Shown here in pieces: positions 20,635-31,066 of a stretch of DNA of 64,000 bases (the first letter of the stretch is position 1; each line of letters begins with the position of its first letter). The notes under the pieces are model-generated. The model was not told the origin of the DNA. It did no database searches and saw only the letters and a list, made by a program, of their open reading frames with translations. The position numbers and the translations under genes are program-made. The DNA comes from Dehalococcoidia bacterium. GTDB taxonomy: Bacteria > Chloroflexota > Dehalococcoidia > UBA2979. Location of the stretch: assembly GCA_029941115.1 (NCBI GenBank), contig JAPYRK010000001.1:101322-165321 (forward strand), given 5' to 3'.

Positions 20635-22698
20635 ATCGTAACTTCCAAGAAATCACCCCCCGGCAAAGCTAAATCATCTTCAAAAAATAAAGGTACGGGC
20701 TCTGAGTACGGAGCTAAGGATATTCGAATTTTAGAAGGCCTTGAGGCTGTGCGAATGCGTCCGGGTATGTATATCGGAAGTACCGGGCAAACTGGCCTTC
20801 ACCATCTAGCTTATGAGATCGTAGACAACGCGATTGATGAAGCGTTAGCAGGTGAATGTGACGAAATTGAGGTGACAATAGAGGCAGATGGGCATGTTTC
20901 TGTAACCGATAATGGGAGAGGAATACCTGTAGAAAAACATCCTGGTACGGGCCTCTCGACGGTAGAAACAGTCCTGACCACTCTCCATGCAGGGGGTAAA
21001 TTCGAACCCGACGAGAACACCGATGGTGATAACTCCGAGTCCAGCGATGGAGCTTATCGATTTTCAGGTGGCCTTCATGGAGTTGGTGCTTCAGTAGTAA
21101 ATGCTCTGTCGCAAGAACTTGAGGTCGAAGTTCGACGGGCCGGATCCATCCACTATCAGAAATATGAGCGGGGAGTAGCGGTTACCAAGCTCACGAAAAG
21201 CAAAAAGGCCAAACTTTTAGGATCCTCAACTACAGGTACCACGATTCGATTTCTTCCCGATCCCGAAATTTTTACGGCTACCCCCGTCTATATCGACGAT
21301 GATGACTCAGAGGATCAAGACAATAATGAGGCTTCGAACGGTATGGACTTTCTGACTCTGGCGGGAAGATTTAGAGAAATGGCCTATTTGACGGGACGAA
21401 TCCGAATTGGCCTGACCGACTATAGGGAAAATATCCAAGAGCGATCATTTTACTTCGACTCAGGTATTAAGGCTTTTGTTCAAAAAATGACCTCCGGTCG
21501 CCAAGTTTTACACCCAGAGCCAATCGTCATCAGAAAAAAGGATAAAGTTGAATGTGAGGTTGCGTTACAGTATACAGACAGTCACCACGAATCAATCCAC
21601 TCATTCGTTAATGTAATTCGCACAATTGATGGCGGCTCACATGTGGCCGGATTTCGTTCCGTGCTCACAAAAGTTATGAATAATTATGCAAAATCAGCGA
21701 AAATGATCAAAGACGGCGATAGCAACCTTACTGGTGAAGACGTTCGAGAGGGTTTGACCGCAGTTATACACGTATATCATCCAAATCCCCAATTTGAAGG
21801 CCAAACAAAAGGAAAGCTTGGAAATCCGGAAGTGAAGGGATTGGTAGAATCAGCTATCAGCGATTCGCTTAAGGCATACTTAGAGCAAAATCCTGGGTAC
21901 GCTCGAAAAATAGTGGAAAAAGGGCAGCGTGCAGCGCAGGCAAGAGAGGCTGCAAGACGTGCGCGTGATCTTGTTCAACGAAAAGGATTATTAGAAGGAT
22001 CCACTCTTCCCGGCAAACTTTCAGATTGCTCCAGTAAGGACCCGGCAGAATCTGAAATCTATATAGTTGAGGGTATATCCGCTGGAGGAACCACCAAGAG
22101 TGCTCGCGATCGACACACTCAAGCAGTCCTGCCGCTGCGAGGCAAAGTACTAAACGTTGAAAAAGCTCGCCTAGATAAAATGTTGAAAAGTGAGCAGATC
22201 CATAATCTAATTACAGCTCTGGGTACGAATTTCGGCACAGAATTTGCAGTCGAAAAACTACGATATCACAAAGTAGTCATCATGACAGATGCTGATGTTG
22301 ATGGGGCTCATATTAGAACGTTACTCCTAACATTCTTTTTTCGACATATGCCTGAATTAATTGAACATGGGTACTTATATATTGCTCAGCCGCCACTCTA
22401 TTTAGCCAGCCACGGTCGTACCAAAGCTTGGCTTTGGTCAAATACTGAACGAGACGCCTATGTTGCAAAGCAAGATAACGTAAAAGTCAATCTTCAACGC
22501 TACAAGGGTCTAGGTGAGATGAATGCTGAGCAGTTATGGGATACCACCTTGAATCCAGAAACAAGATCCCTCAGCCAGGTACAAGTTCAAGATGCTGAAA
22601 TCGCTAACATCGTGTTTGAAGAGCTTATGGGCACCGAAGTACCGCCCAGAAAAGCGTTTATTATGAGCAACGCCTCAGAAGCCACGCTCGACGTCTAG
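20635..22698 (+). CDS. gyrB: DNA gyrase subunit B (start revised to ATC, see findings)
   Basis: YGAKDIRILEGLEAVRMRPGMYIGST, DNGRGIPVEKH, EGISAGG, MTDADVDGAHIRTLLLTFFFR; the first canonical start in frame (GTG 20749) lies inside conserved sequence. Confidence 0.93.
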   Translation: MVTSKKSPPGKAKSSSKNKGTGSEYGAKDIRILEGLEAVRMRPGMYIGSTGQTGLHHLAYEIVDNAIDEALAGECDEIEVTIEADGHVSVTDNGRGIPVEKHPGTGLSTVETVLTTLHAGGKFEPDENTDGDNSESSDGAYRFSGGLHGVGASVVNALSQELEVEVRRAGSIHYQKYERGVAVTKLTKSKKAKLLGSSTTGTTIRFLPDPEIFTATPVYIDDDDSEDQDNNEASNGMDFLTLAGRFREMAYLTGRIRIGLTDYRENIQERSFYFDSGIKAFVQKMTSGRQVLHPEPIVIRKKDKVECEVALQYTDSHHESIHSFVNVIRTIDGGSHVAGFRSVLTKVMNNYAKSAKMIKDGDSNLTGEDVREGLTAVIHVYHPNPQFEGQTKGKLGNPEVKGLVESAISDSLKAYLEQNPGYARKIVEKGQRAAQAREAARRARDLVQRKGLLEGSTLPGKLSDCSSKDPAESEIYIVEGISAGGTTKSARDRHTQAVLPLRGKVLNVEKARLDKMLKSEQIHNLITALGTNFGTEFAVEKLRYHKVVIMTDADVDGAHIRTLLLTFFFRHMPELIEHGYLYIAQPPLYLASHGRTKAWLWSNTERDAYVAKQDNVKVNLQRYKGLGEMNAEQLWDTTLNPETRSLSQVQVQDAEIANIVFEELMGTEVPPRKAFIMSNASEATLDV

Positions 22699-22703
22699 AT
22701 GAA

Positions 22704-23504
22704 CTAATCTTCTCCCAAGCCTATAAGTGACTCTAGGCCAACTACTAGGTGATCAAGTTCTAGTGTCTTTCTAATCGCCAAGCTCACACCTGGCAGAAAT
22801 GAGTCCCGACCAATTGAATCATGGCGCAAAGTCAAAGTTTGGCTTGCGTCGCCAAAAATTACCTCATGCGACGCGACAAAGCCCGGTAACCTCACCGAGT
22901 GAATTCCAACGCCCCCCAGATTCCCATCTCGAGTGCCCTCTACATGAGTAAGCTCAGGCTTATTAAAAATAAAGTCAGATCCCCTGGCTAAGCGCATGGC
23001 CTCAGCAAGAGCAATAGCCGTCCCTGATGGCGCATCAACCTTACCTTCGTGGTGGAGCTCTATAACCTCAGCTCTCTCGAAAAACTGAGCTGCTATTTTC
23101 GCTAAGTGAGACAAAATAACTGCCCCTACCGCAAAGTTCGCCGCATAGACTCCGCCTAAACCATTCTCAGAACAATGGGCCGATAAACGCCCAATCGTTA
23201 TTTCATCTACCCCTGAAGTGCCAATTACTGGTCTTATACCGTATTCCAGAGATGCATCAACCAGTGAAGGAGTAAATTCAGCGTTTGTGAAATCAATTAC
23301 AACGTCCGGCCTAACAGCGTTTAACAAATCTGACGGATCTCGAGACCATGGAATTTCACCCCCTCGAGATGTGTTCATGTTGCCTGAGGGCTCTGACGCC
23401 AAAGGCGAAATTACTCCGACGACGTCGAAATCAGATTCCTGTTCCAATCCCTGAATAAGCATAGATCCCATGCGGCCATCACCACTTACTACCAAATTTG
23501 TCAT
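22704..23504 (-). CDS. dapB: 4-hydroxy-tetrahydrodipicolinate reductase
   Basis: VSGDGRMGSMLI, VIDFT, ELHHEGKVDAPSGTAIAL. Confidence 0.93.
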   Translation of the reverse strand: MTNLVVSGDGRMGSMLIQGLEQESDFDVVGVISPLASEPSGNMNTSRGGEIPWSRDPSDLLNAVRPDVVIDFTNAEFTPSLVDASLEYGIRPVIGTSGVDEITIGRLSAHCSENGLGGVYAANFAVGAVILSHLAKIAAQFFERAEVIELHHEGKVDAPSGTAIALAEAMRLARGSDFIFNKPELTHVEGTRDGNLGGVGIHSVRLPGFVASHEVIFGDASQTLTLRHDSIGRDSFLPGVSLAIRKTLELDHLVVGLESLIGLGED

Positions 23505-23514
23505 TGTCAGTCTC

Positions 23515-24192
23515 CTAAACTTCCTGGCTTTGAATGTCAATACTGATGAGCCTCGCGCCAATCTGAATAACGTCCTCTAGCAGAGTATTCAAGGCGGGCG
23601 AAAGCGAGCGAGCTTGGCCTTGAACGCTCTGTAATTCTAAAACGCACTCACGCACTCTAGCCATTTCCCCGTCGCCCCGCATCACTGCTCTAATCGCACC
23701 AAGAGTCGGCTCTATCTCCTTGGATAATGCCGACTCTCCGGATGTGTCGGAAAATTGATATCTACGAGGATTAGTTATTTTCTTCTCACTAGAATAATCA
23801 AGTTCCCGAAATGGGGCCCCGTGCGCGAGTTCACCCTTATTGATCGCAGCTGTAAATTCTGATTCCGGGTAAAAAGCCAGTGCGACAAAATTAAAGGGTG
23901 ACTCATCGTGTAGCCAGAATCTTCCGCTGGGTTGATCCATATATGAAAACTGCCTGTAGTAACGGATCGGAAACAGATCATCCAACAGGTCAACTATAAA
24001 CCGAGGCTTTTCAGTCGATACCACAATCTGAATTTCATCGTATCCGTCGTGATTGCCCAGCGCCAACGGCCCCGCTAAGCCGACTTGATTCACGTAGCCT
24101 GACTCAGAAAAAGACGTAGTGATTTCGCTCCCCAACCTGGAAGTCGAAGATGTGTATGGATAAAGAATCGTATCTTCGTATTGAGATTGCAA
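23515..24192 (-). CDS. Hypothetical protein, possibly nucleotidyltransferase-like
   Basis: ORF between dapB and dapA; GPLALGNHDGYDEIQIVVSTEKPRFIVDLLDDLF loosely resembles a nucleotidyltransferase core. Confidence 0.5.
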   Translation of the reverse strand: MQSQYEDTILYPYTSSTSRLGSEITTSFSESGYVNQVGLAGPLALGNHDGYDEIQIVVSTEKPRFIVDLLDDLFPIRYYRQFSYMDQPSGRFWLHDESPFNFVALAFYPESEFTAAINKGELAHGAPFRELDYSSEKKITNPRRYQFSDTSGESALSKEIEPTLGAIRAVMRGDGEMARVRECVLELQSVQGQARSLSPALNTLLEDVIQIGARLISIDIQSQEV

Positions 24193-24224
24193 GAGAGTTC
24201 CCTACTTAAATAAGCTAATCCTTA

Positions 24225-25115
24225 TTAGCCCAACGTCAGAGAGTGGCGGTCCAATTCGCGATCTAGAATCTCGACTGCTCCCTCCGATAAAGGCATCAGC
24301 GGCAGCCTTGCCTCACCGACCGAAATTCCCGCCTTAGCACAAGCATACTTCACCGGGATTGGATTACTCTCAATAAAAAGGGCATCGATCAGCGGCATTA
24401 GCTCGTGATGAATTCCAGCCGCTTCGTCTGTTTTTCCAGCAAGTGAAGCATCTATTTGTCTTTTAATCTGAGGAGACACAATGTGTCCCGCGACGGAAAC
24501 CACGCCATAGCCACCCATAGCCATGACCATCAGCGTATCCGTATCATTACCAGACCACACTAAAAAGCCTTCCGGTGAACGATCAATCAGTTGCCCAATT
24601 TGAGCCATATCGTTTGAAGCCTCTTTAACTCCAACAATATTTGAGATATTAGCAAGTTCTAGAATGGTTTCCGTTGAAATATTTATAGCCGCCCTACCCG
24701 GTATGTTGTAGAGCATACAAGGTAGCAAAGTTGATTCCGCAATAGACGTAAAATGCTTTATTAAACCACTTTGCGGAGGCTTCGAATAGGCTGGCGCCGT
24801 GAGTAATATCCCGTCTAATCCGATTTTTTCTGCTTCCCGAGTTAATTCGATTGAGCGCCTATGATTATTACTCGTGGATCCTGCTATGACGGCCACATTA
24901 GGGCCAACAGCGTCCTTCGTTGCCTTCCACACAGATATGGTTTCTTCATCCGTCAGAGCAGCGGCTTCGCCAGTCGATCCGGTCGAAACAATACTTTCAG
25001 TGCCCGCGTCGATTAAGGCTTTAGCCAAGACACCAGTCAATTCGATGTCGACAGTGCCATCCTCGTGCATAGGAGTGACCATAGCTGTAATTAAACGCCC
25101 AAACTGAGCTGACAC
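24225..25115 (-). CDS. dapA: 4-hydroxy-tetrahydrodipicolinate synthase
   Basis: AMVTPMHEDGTVD, STGSTGEAAALT, LYNIPGRAAINI, VGVKEAS. Confidence 0.94.
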   Translation of the reverse strand: MSAQFGRLITAMVTPMHEDGTVDIELTGVLAKALIDAGTESIVSTGSTGEAAALTDEETISVWKATKDAVGPNVAVIAGSTSNNHRRSIELTREAEKIGLDGILLTAPAYSKPPQSGLIKHFTSIAESTLLPCMLYNIPGRAAINISTETILELANISNIVGVKEASNDMAQIGQLIDRSPEGFLVWSGNDTDTLMVMAMGGYGVVSVAGHIVSPQIKRQIDASLAGKTDEAAGIHHELMPLIDALFIESNPIPVKYACAKAGISVGEARLPLMPLSEGAVEILDRELDRHSLTLG

Positions 25116-25291
25116 GGATTCCCCCTGACAATAACATTTAGTCGCCTATCAGAATGCTAAGAGTACCCTAAAGCAACGATCATAGCCACACAGATATAAC
25201 CCATGGGGAAACTGTATGTGCATAAATCATTTCAACCATGTATGGTGTGCCGACATCACAATCAACAACCTGAAAGAAAGAGATTTAATAA

Positions 25292-26371
25292 ATGGCATTT
25301 ACTACTCGCGCAGCGGTGCATACACAGCACGGCTCCCCTTTGACCGTTACTGAAATAACCTTGCCTGATCCTGGTCCAACCGACGTACTCGTTGAACTAT
25401 TCGCGTCGGGGATTTGTCATAGCCAGCTGCATCTTCTGCATAATCCAGAAACTCCAACCCCTGCACTTATGGGCCACGAGGCAACGGGGAAAGTTATTGC
25501 TCTTGGGTCACAAGTAAGCCACGTAAAAGAGGGCCAGCGCGTAATGCTGACTTGGGTGCCGCGGGATGTGACTCCTGAAACAGGTCGCGACCGAAATGCG
25601 TTTCGCGCTGCTTGGGAATTCGAGGGGAAAACTAATAGCGGAGGCATCTATACTTGGGCCGAACATGTTCTAGCTCACGAGCAACTGGTGGTGCCACTCG
25701 ACGAGAGCGTTCCTACTGATGTGACCGCAATTGTAGGGTGCGCAACAGTCACCGGCGTTGGTGCGGTATTGGGATCAGCCAAAGTTCCGGCTGGAGCAAC
25801 TGTAGCCATCTTCGGGGTAGGTGGGGTAGGTATAAATGCGATCGCGGGAGCCAAGATTGCTGATGCAGAGAGAATAATTGCGGTTGACTTATCAGACGAA
25901 AAACTTGACTTTGCCAAAGAGTTTGGTGCGACGGATACGATAAATGCATCTGAAACAGATCCAGTTGAAGCAATTGTGGAAATGACTAGCGGTGGCGTTG
26001 ACTTTGCGTTCGACGCTATTGGATATGAAGTCACTATGCGACAAATCCTCAACGCGGTGCGCCCGGGAGTGCTCGGTGGAGGAGACCGAGGAGGGACCGC
26101 GGTCTTGATTGGTGTGCCACAGACTGATGCGACTATAGATGCGAAAGCTCTGCTGATGGGAGAACGCAACTATATAGGCTCTCTCGGCGGCACCAGTCAC
26201 CCTATGGTCGATTTCAAGCAATATATCGAGTGGTATAAGCAAGGCGCGCTTCCATTAGAAAAGATGATTAGTGTCAAATATGACGGACTTGATTCGATAA
26301 ACGAAGGCGTAGCTACACTAGAAAGCGGGAAAATATCTGGGCGAAGCATTATGATCTACAAGGAATCTTAA
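25292..26371 (+). CDS. Zinc-dependent medium-chain alcohol dehydrogenase (class III-like, lacking structural-zinc cysteines)
   Basis: SGICHSQLH, GHEATGKV, VGCATVTGVGAVLGSAKVPAGATVAIFGVGGVGINAI. Confidence 0.88.
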   Translation: MAFTTRAAVHTQHGSPLTVTEITLPDPGPTDVLVELFASGICHSQLHLLHNPETPTPALMGHEATGKVIALGSQVSHVKEGQRVMLTWVPRDVTPETGRDRNAFRAAWEFEGKTNSGGIYTWAEHVLAHEQLVVPLDESVPTDVTAIVGCATVTGVGAVLGSAKVPAGATVAIFGVGGVGINAIAGAKIADAERIIAVDLSDEKLDFAKEFGATDTINASETDPVEAIVEMTSGGVDFAFDAIGYEVTMRQILNAVRPGVLGGGDRGGTAVLIGVPQTDATIDAKALLMGERNYIGSLGGTSHPMVDFKQYIEWYKQGALPLEKMISVKYDGLDSINEGVATLESGKISGRSIMIYKES

Positions 26372-26392
26372 TTCTTAGGCGACAGGTAGACT

Positions 26393-26761
26393 ATGCTTCA
26401 GCAAAACTTCCCGATGGATAATCAAACCACCAAGTTATGCATTCTTATCGCCCCAAAGGAAGATGCTGACAGGCTGACAGATGCACTAGTGGCGCACGAC
26501 TATCAGTCTACCCAAATCAGTTCCAGTGGTGGCTTTTTACGAAAGGGCTCAACAACAATTTTTTGTGCCTTAAATGAAGATCGCGTGGGGGATCTACTTG
26601 GCATGCTTCGTAAAAATTTTCCAGAGACTGTTGAGTCCGTCCCAGCGGCGAGCTTGCCTTTTATCTCTGAGCCAGATTGGCCAAACTCCCACATGATCGA
26701 TATTCGAGTCGGAGGTGTGGTTATATTTATAATGCCTCTAGAAGGCTTTGGTAGCGTATAG
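26393..26761 (+). CDS. Cyclic-di-AMP receptor-like (PII-like, DUF970) protein
   Basis: LCILIAPKEDADRLTDALVAHDYQSTQISSSGGFLRKGSTTIFCAL. Confidence 0.8.
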   Translation: MLQQNFPMDNQTTKLCILIAPKEDADRLTDALVAHDYQSTQISSSGGFLRKGSTTIFCALNEDRVGDLLGMLRKNFPETVESVPAASLPFISEPDWPNSHMIDIRVGGVVIFIMPLEGFGSV

Positions 26762-26769
26762 AAAGCAAC

Positions 26770-27516
26770 TTGAGAATGACTAAAGTTCAGCTAGTATTGC
26801 CCGTTTATAATGAGCAGCAAATACTCCCCGAATCCGTATCAAAGCTTCGAAATTGGTGCCTTAAGCATCCTGAATATGACTGGCAAATAACAATAGCTAA
26901 TAATGCATCGACCGATGCTACATTATCTGTTGCTCAAGAGCTCTCTCGCACTTATAACGATTTAGTAACCGTCCATGATATTGGGGTAAAGGGACGAGGC
27001 ATCGCCCTCAAAACAGTTTGGCTTACGTCTAAGGCCGATATTGTTGCGTACATGGATATAGATTTATCTACTGATATTAATCACATAACCGATCTAATCA
27101 AACCAATTGCCGAAGGTGACTCAGAAATCACCTATGGAAGTAGATTGCACAAGGATGCCGAAACAAAACGATCATTCAAGCGCGAGTTTATTAGCCGCAG
27201 CTACGTCTTTGTACTCCGCGTGCTGGCTGGTCTTAAGGTTACCGATGCGCAGTGTGGCTTCAAGGCTATGTCTGCATCGGCAGCCATAAGGTTGTTACCC
27301 GAAGTGATCGATACTCAATGGTTTTTTGATTCTGAGTTATTAATAATCGCACAACACAACGGAATAACCATGAAAGAAGTTCCCGTGCGATGGGATGAGG
27401 ACACGGACACCAGAGTAAAAATTATTCAAACTGCGCTGGAAGATTTATCAGGGATCTGGAGACTCCGACGACATGGCATTCCCGCGATTGCCCCCCGAAA
27501 CCAAAACTTACTGTGA
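26770..27516 (+). CDS. Glycosyltransferase family 2 (dolichyl-phosphate mannosyltransferase-like)
   Basis: LVLPVYNEQQILPESVSKL, DIDLSTD, DAQCGFKAM. Confidence 0.88.
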   Translation: MRMTKVQLVLPVYNEQQILPESVSKLRNWCLKHPEYDWQITIANNASTDATLSVAQELSRTYNDLVTVHDIGVKGRGIALKTVWLTSKADIVAYMDIDLSTDINHITDLIKPIAEGDSEITYGSRLHKDAETKRSFKREFISRSYVFVLRVLAGLKVTDAQCGFKAMSASAAIRLLPEVIDTQWFFDSELLIIAQHNGITMKEVPVRWDEDTDTRVKIIQTALEDLSGIWRLRRHGIPAIAPRNQNLL

Positions 27517-28643
27517 AATCGACCAGACCCGTTATAGGTATTATTGGAGCAGGGCAACTTGCGAGGATGATGATACAGGCGGCCATTCCGCTAAATATTG
27601 ACGTCCGTATACTTGCAAAAAATCCAAATGACTCGGCTGCATTAATCGCTCCAAGCGTAGAAATTGGAGACCCATCTGATGAAAAAGCAATAGTTTCCTT
27701 TGGTGAGAAGTGTGATTTTATAACACTAGACCACGAATTGGTAAGTCTAGCCGGCTTAGAAAGCCTGTTGGCAAGCAAGGTTAGCGTTCAACCAACTCCA
27801 AAAACTTTACGCTTTGCTCAGGACAAGCTCTACCAGCGCAAATCCTTCCAAGCCGCTGGCTTTCCAGTTCCAAGCTTCAAAAAGATCCAAATATTAAATG
27901 ACTTCGTCGAGTTCGGAGACCTACATGACTGGCCGATCGCAGTTAAAGCAATTACAGGGGGCTACGATGGTCGCGGTGTTTGGATAATTGACAATCTAGA
28001 AGCCGCAGAAAAGCTACTAACCGAAACTCAAGGGGCTGACATCGGCCTGTACGTCGAAGAACATGTCAAAATAGAGAAAGAACTAGCGGTTTTAGTCGCT
28101 AGGCGACCCTCAGGTCAGCTACTGACTTACCCAGTTATAGAAACTCGCCAAGAAGAAGGAATATGCCATGAGGCAATAGCGCCAGCTCAAATAAGTAATT
28201 CGATCGCTCAGAGGGCAAAAAAAATTGGGATAGATGTTGCTGAGTTCACAGAGGCTGGAGGAATCGTGGCCATCGAGCTGTTTCTTAAATCAGATGGGGA
28301 CATTCTCATCAACGAAATAGCAACTCGTCCTCACAATAGTGGCCACTTCACAATCGATGGAACAATAACATCGCAATTTGAAAATCACTTACGTGGGGTA
28401 ATGGATTGGCCACTTGGGTCTACAACCATGACTAGCAAATTCGCTCTGATGATCAATATACTAGGCACCAGTGAGGTTGATCCAAGTAATCAACTGCCTT
28501 TAAACCATACAACTGACACAGCCATTCATCTTTATGGAAAAATAGCTCGTGCCGGACGAAAATTAGGACATATCACCGCTGTCGGAGAAAATGTTGAAGC
28601 AGCATACCGAAGTGCTCAAGAATTAATGAGGCATCTACAATAA
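27513..28643 (+). CDS. purK: 5-(carboxyamino)imidazole ribonucleotide synthase
   Basis: [20 protein letters not shown]-grasp [25 protein letters not shown]. Confidence 0.94.
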   Translation: MKSTRPVIGIIGAGQLARMMIQAAIPLNIDVRILAKNPNDSAALIAPSVEIGDPSDEKAIVSFGEKCDFITLDHELVSLAGLESLLASKVSVQPTPKTLRFAQDKLYQRKSFQAAGFPVPSFKKIQILNDFVEFGDLHDWPIAVKAITGGYDGRGVWIIDNLEAAEKLLTETQGADIGLYVEEHVKIEKELAVLVARRPSGQLLTYPVIETRQEEGICHEAIAPAQISNSIAQRAKKIGIDVAEFTEAGGIVAIELFLKSDGDILINEIATRPHNSGHFTIDGTITSQFENHLRGVMDWPLGSTTMTSKFALMINILGTSEVDPSNQLPLNHTTDTAIHLYGKIARAGRKLGHITAVGENVEAAYRSAQELMRHLQ

Positions 28644-28672
28644 GACGCTCTATAAAAGTAAGGATAGATCTG

Positions 28673-29173
28673 ATGGCTCGAAAGAATATTGAAGTTGGTA
28701 TCGCAATGGGGAGCGACTCAGATCTACCGATTATGGAAGACGCGTCAAAATGCCTGGACGAGCTGGGTATAGATTATGAACTCAGAATCATCTCGGCACA
28801 TCGTACCCCACAGAAAATGATTGAGTACGGTGAAAAAGCGAGGGAAAGAGGATTAAAAGTTATCATTGCGGGAGCTGGCGGCGCTGCCCATCTACCTGGC
28901 ATGCTCGCCTCAGTTACAACATTACCCGTAATTGGGGTCCCGGTGGCACTAAATCAGCTCGATGGCCTCGATTCTCTTTTATCGATTGTTCAAATGCCAA
29001 AGGGTGTCCCGGTGGCTACGGTTGCAATTGGGAATGCTCGAAATGCCGCATTGCTGGCTGCCCGAATACTCGCGAATTCCGACGAAAAACTATCAAATAA
29101 ACTTCTAGAACTTAAAAGAAATACCGAGCAAACTGTCTATGAAAAGGACAAACGCCTGCAACAGCTTGAATGA
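28673..29173 (+). CDS. purE: N5-carboxyaminoimidazole ribonucleotide mutase
   Basis: [38 protein letters not shown]. Confidence 0.95.
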   Translation: MARKNIEVGIAMGSDSDLPIMEDASKCLDELGIDYELRIISAHRTPQKMIEYGEKARERGLKVIIAGAGGAAHLPGMLASVTTLPVIGVPVALNQLDGLDSLLSIVQMPKGVPVATVAIGNARNAALLAARILANSDEKLSNKLLELKRNTEQTVYEKDKRLQQLE

Positions 29174-29181
29174 CTTGCTAA

Positions 29182-30402
29182 CTAGGCTCTACCTGGAGTA
29201 TTTCTCGACGCAATTGAGTCGGGAACGGCCTTGCCCGCGTCCGCAAAGGCCTTGGCAACAACTCCGCCTCTTGGACCTTGATTAATAGCCTCCAGATTAT
29301 TTTTCACCCAATCACGAGACGCTCTTATGCTGTCCAACTGACCTTGAAAATGAGGTGCGACATATCGAGCCCAGAGTTCATAAGATCTCTTAGTATGTTC
29401 AGAGCTCGCCCATTCATGCGCGAGTCCCATAAACCCACCGAAGCCGCCTGTACTTTCAACTAATTCTTCAATAGTCCTAATTGCATCATCAGGTGTCCCG
29501 ACAATAGCTCCCCCCCCATCAACAATCTGTGAAATATCTTCTTCGTTCTTTGAAAATGCACGCCCTAAAGTACCCTGAAAATAGTCTCTGTTATAACTAG
29601 CTGAACCTTCTCTAACTTGAGCTAGAGCATCGTTCTTAGAATCTGATAGATGGAATGGTATAACTATGCGCCACTTCTCTCGCGATGGTGGGGTAACGCC
29701 AGCCTGATCAGCAGCCTCTTCGGACCAAAGCCAAGCTTGTGCCAACGAGCTCGATCCACCTGGGTTAGAAACCCCACCGGCGCTCGCGCCTATCGAAATC
29801 ATTCCAATCTGGTGCTTACCAGCTGCTGTCGGTCCGGCCGGCGATGCTATGTGAGCTGCAGCCATTTCAAGATGAGGATCTGAGTACGGCGACAGCATTA
29901 ATTTTGCATCTTTTAAGGTAAACCAATCAGTCTCCATGCTTACTGGTGCCTCCTGAGCAAATAAGGCCTTTATCGCAGTCAATGCCTCATCCATACGCCG
30001 TCGTTGATCGGCAGGATTTATTCCCATCATGTATGCATCTGAAGATAGCGCACCTGGTCCTACGCCTAACATCGCTCGACCCCTAGTCATATGATCTAGT
30101 TGGACCGCACGATCTGCCACCATTAATGGATGATGATAGGGAAGTGATGTTACTCCTGTGCCTAGTCGGATATTCTTCGTTCGAGGTGCAACTGCCGATA
30201 TTATTAATCCAGGATCCGCTATCAATTCCCAACCAGCAGAATGATGTTCGCCAATCCAAGCTTCATCAAAACCCAAACTATCTAACAATTCAATTAGCTC
30301 AATATCTCGATTCAAAGCCAGTGTCGGGTTTTCGCCGACCCTATGAAATGGGGCTAAAAATACCCCGAATTGCATTCTTTTAGGACGATAAACTACTGTC
30401 AT
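29182..30402 (-). CDS. LLM-class flavin-dependent oxidoreductase
   Basis: FGVFLAPFHRVGENPTLALNRDIELIELLDSLGFDEAWIGEHHSAGWE; bacterial luciferase-like fold motifs. Confidence 0.92.
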   Translation of the reverse strand: MTVVYRPKRMQFGVFLAPFHRVGENPTLALNRDIELIELLDSLGFDEAWIGEHHSAGWELIADPGLIISAVAPRTKNIRLGTGVTSLPYHHPLMVADRAVQLDHMTRGRAMLGVGPGALSSDAYMMGINPADQRRRMDEALTAIKALFAQEAPVSMETDWFTLKDAKLMLSPYSDPHLEMAAAHIASPAGPTAAGKHQIGMISIGASAGGVSNPGGSSSLAQAWLWSEEAADQAGVTPPSREKWRIVIPFHLSDSKNDALAQVREGSASYNRDYFQGTLGRAFSKNEEDISQIVDGGGAIVGTPDDAIRTIEELVESTGGFGGFMGLAHEWASSEHTKRSYELWARYVAPHFQGQLDSIRASRDWVKNNLEAINQGPRGGVVAKAFADAGKAVPDSIASRNTPGRA

Positions 30403-30657
30403 GAAACCACATCCCTAATTACTTGAAACCCCCAACTAACCCCACCAAATCAAATGCCACACTCTACTAAGATCTCCGGCTTAAAATAAAGAAACGCTCT
30501 GACCGTTCGCACGTATGATAGCTAACTGCTAGAGTTTCAGTTGATATAAATTAAGAGAAACGAAAAGAAAAGGAAATACTAAGTCGATTACGCTTGAAAA
30601 TTTCTGCGCTCGACGATCGGAAGCAATATCAATGGACTGTGATGCTTCGAATTTACT

Positions 30658-30921
30658 ATGGCTGACGAAAAAAAACTACAGACAATAGAGACATATCAAC
30701 AAAAAGAAGGCGATACGGGATCCACTGAGGTTCAGGTAGCACTTTTGACCGGACGGATATCTTCACTCACTGAACACTTGCGCGAGCATATCCACGATTA
30801 CAACACGCGACGCGGGTTGTTAAAGCTCGTAGGCCAAAGACGAAGACTTCTCAGGTACTTATCGAAAACTAACGTTGATCGTTATCACAAGATTATTGCG
30901 TCATTAGGGCTTCGTCGCTAA
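30658..30921 (+). CDS. rpsO: 30S ribosomal protein S15
   Basis: [52 protein letters not shown]. Confidence 0.96.
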   Translation: MADEKKLQTIETYQQKEGDTGSTEVQVALLTGRISSLTEHLREHIHDYNTRRGLLKLVGQRRRLLRYLSKTNVDRYHKIIASLGLRR

Positions 30922-31066
30922 CTTCACGGCCTCGCTTCAATTTAAGTACTAGCTGCTCGTCAATATCTAGATTTCAGTCTAATCTTCGACACCACAAAAT
31001 CAATTTCTGAATTCTTAATTTAAAAAACAAATCATGATTAAACAAATAGTAAGGAAATAAATAAAC

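Noticed and set aside
25675-26242. Several long antisense ORFs inside the alcohol dehydrogenase
   Set aside because: Overlapping frames opposite a clear conserved CDS; composition artefact.
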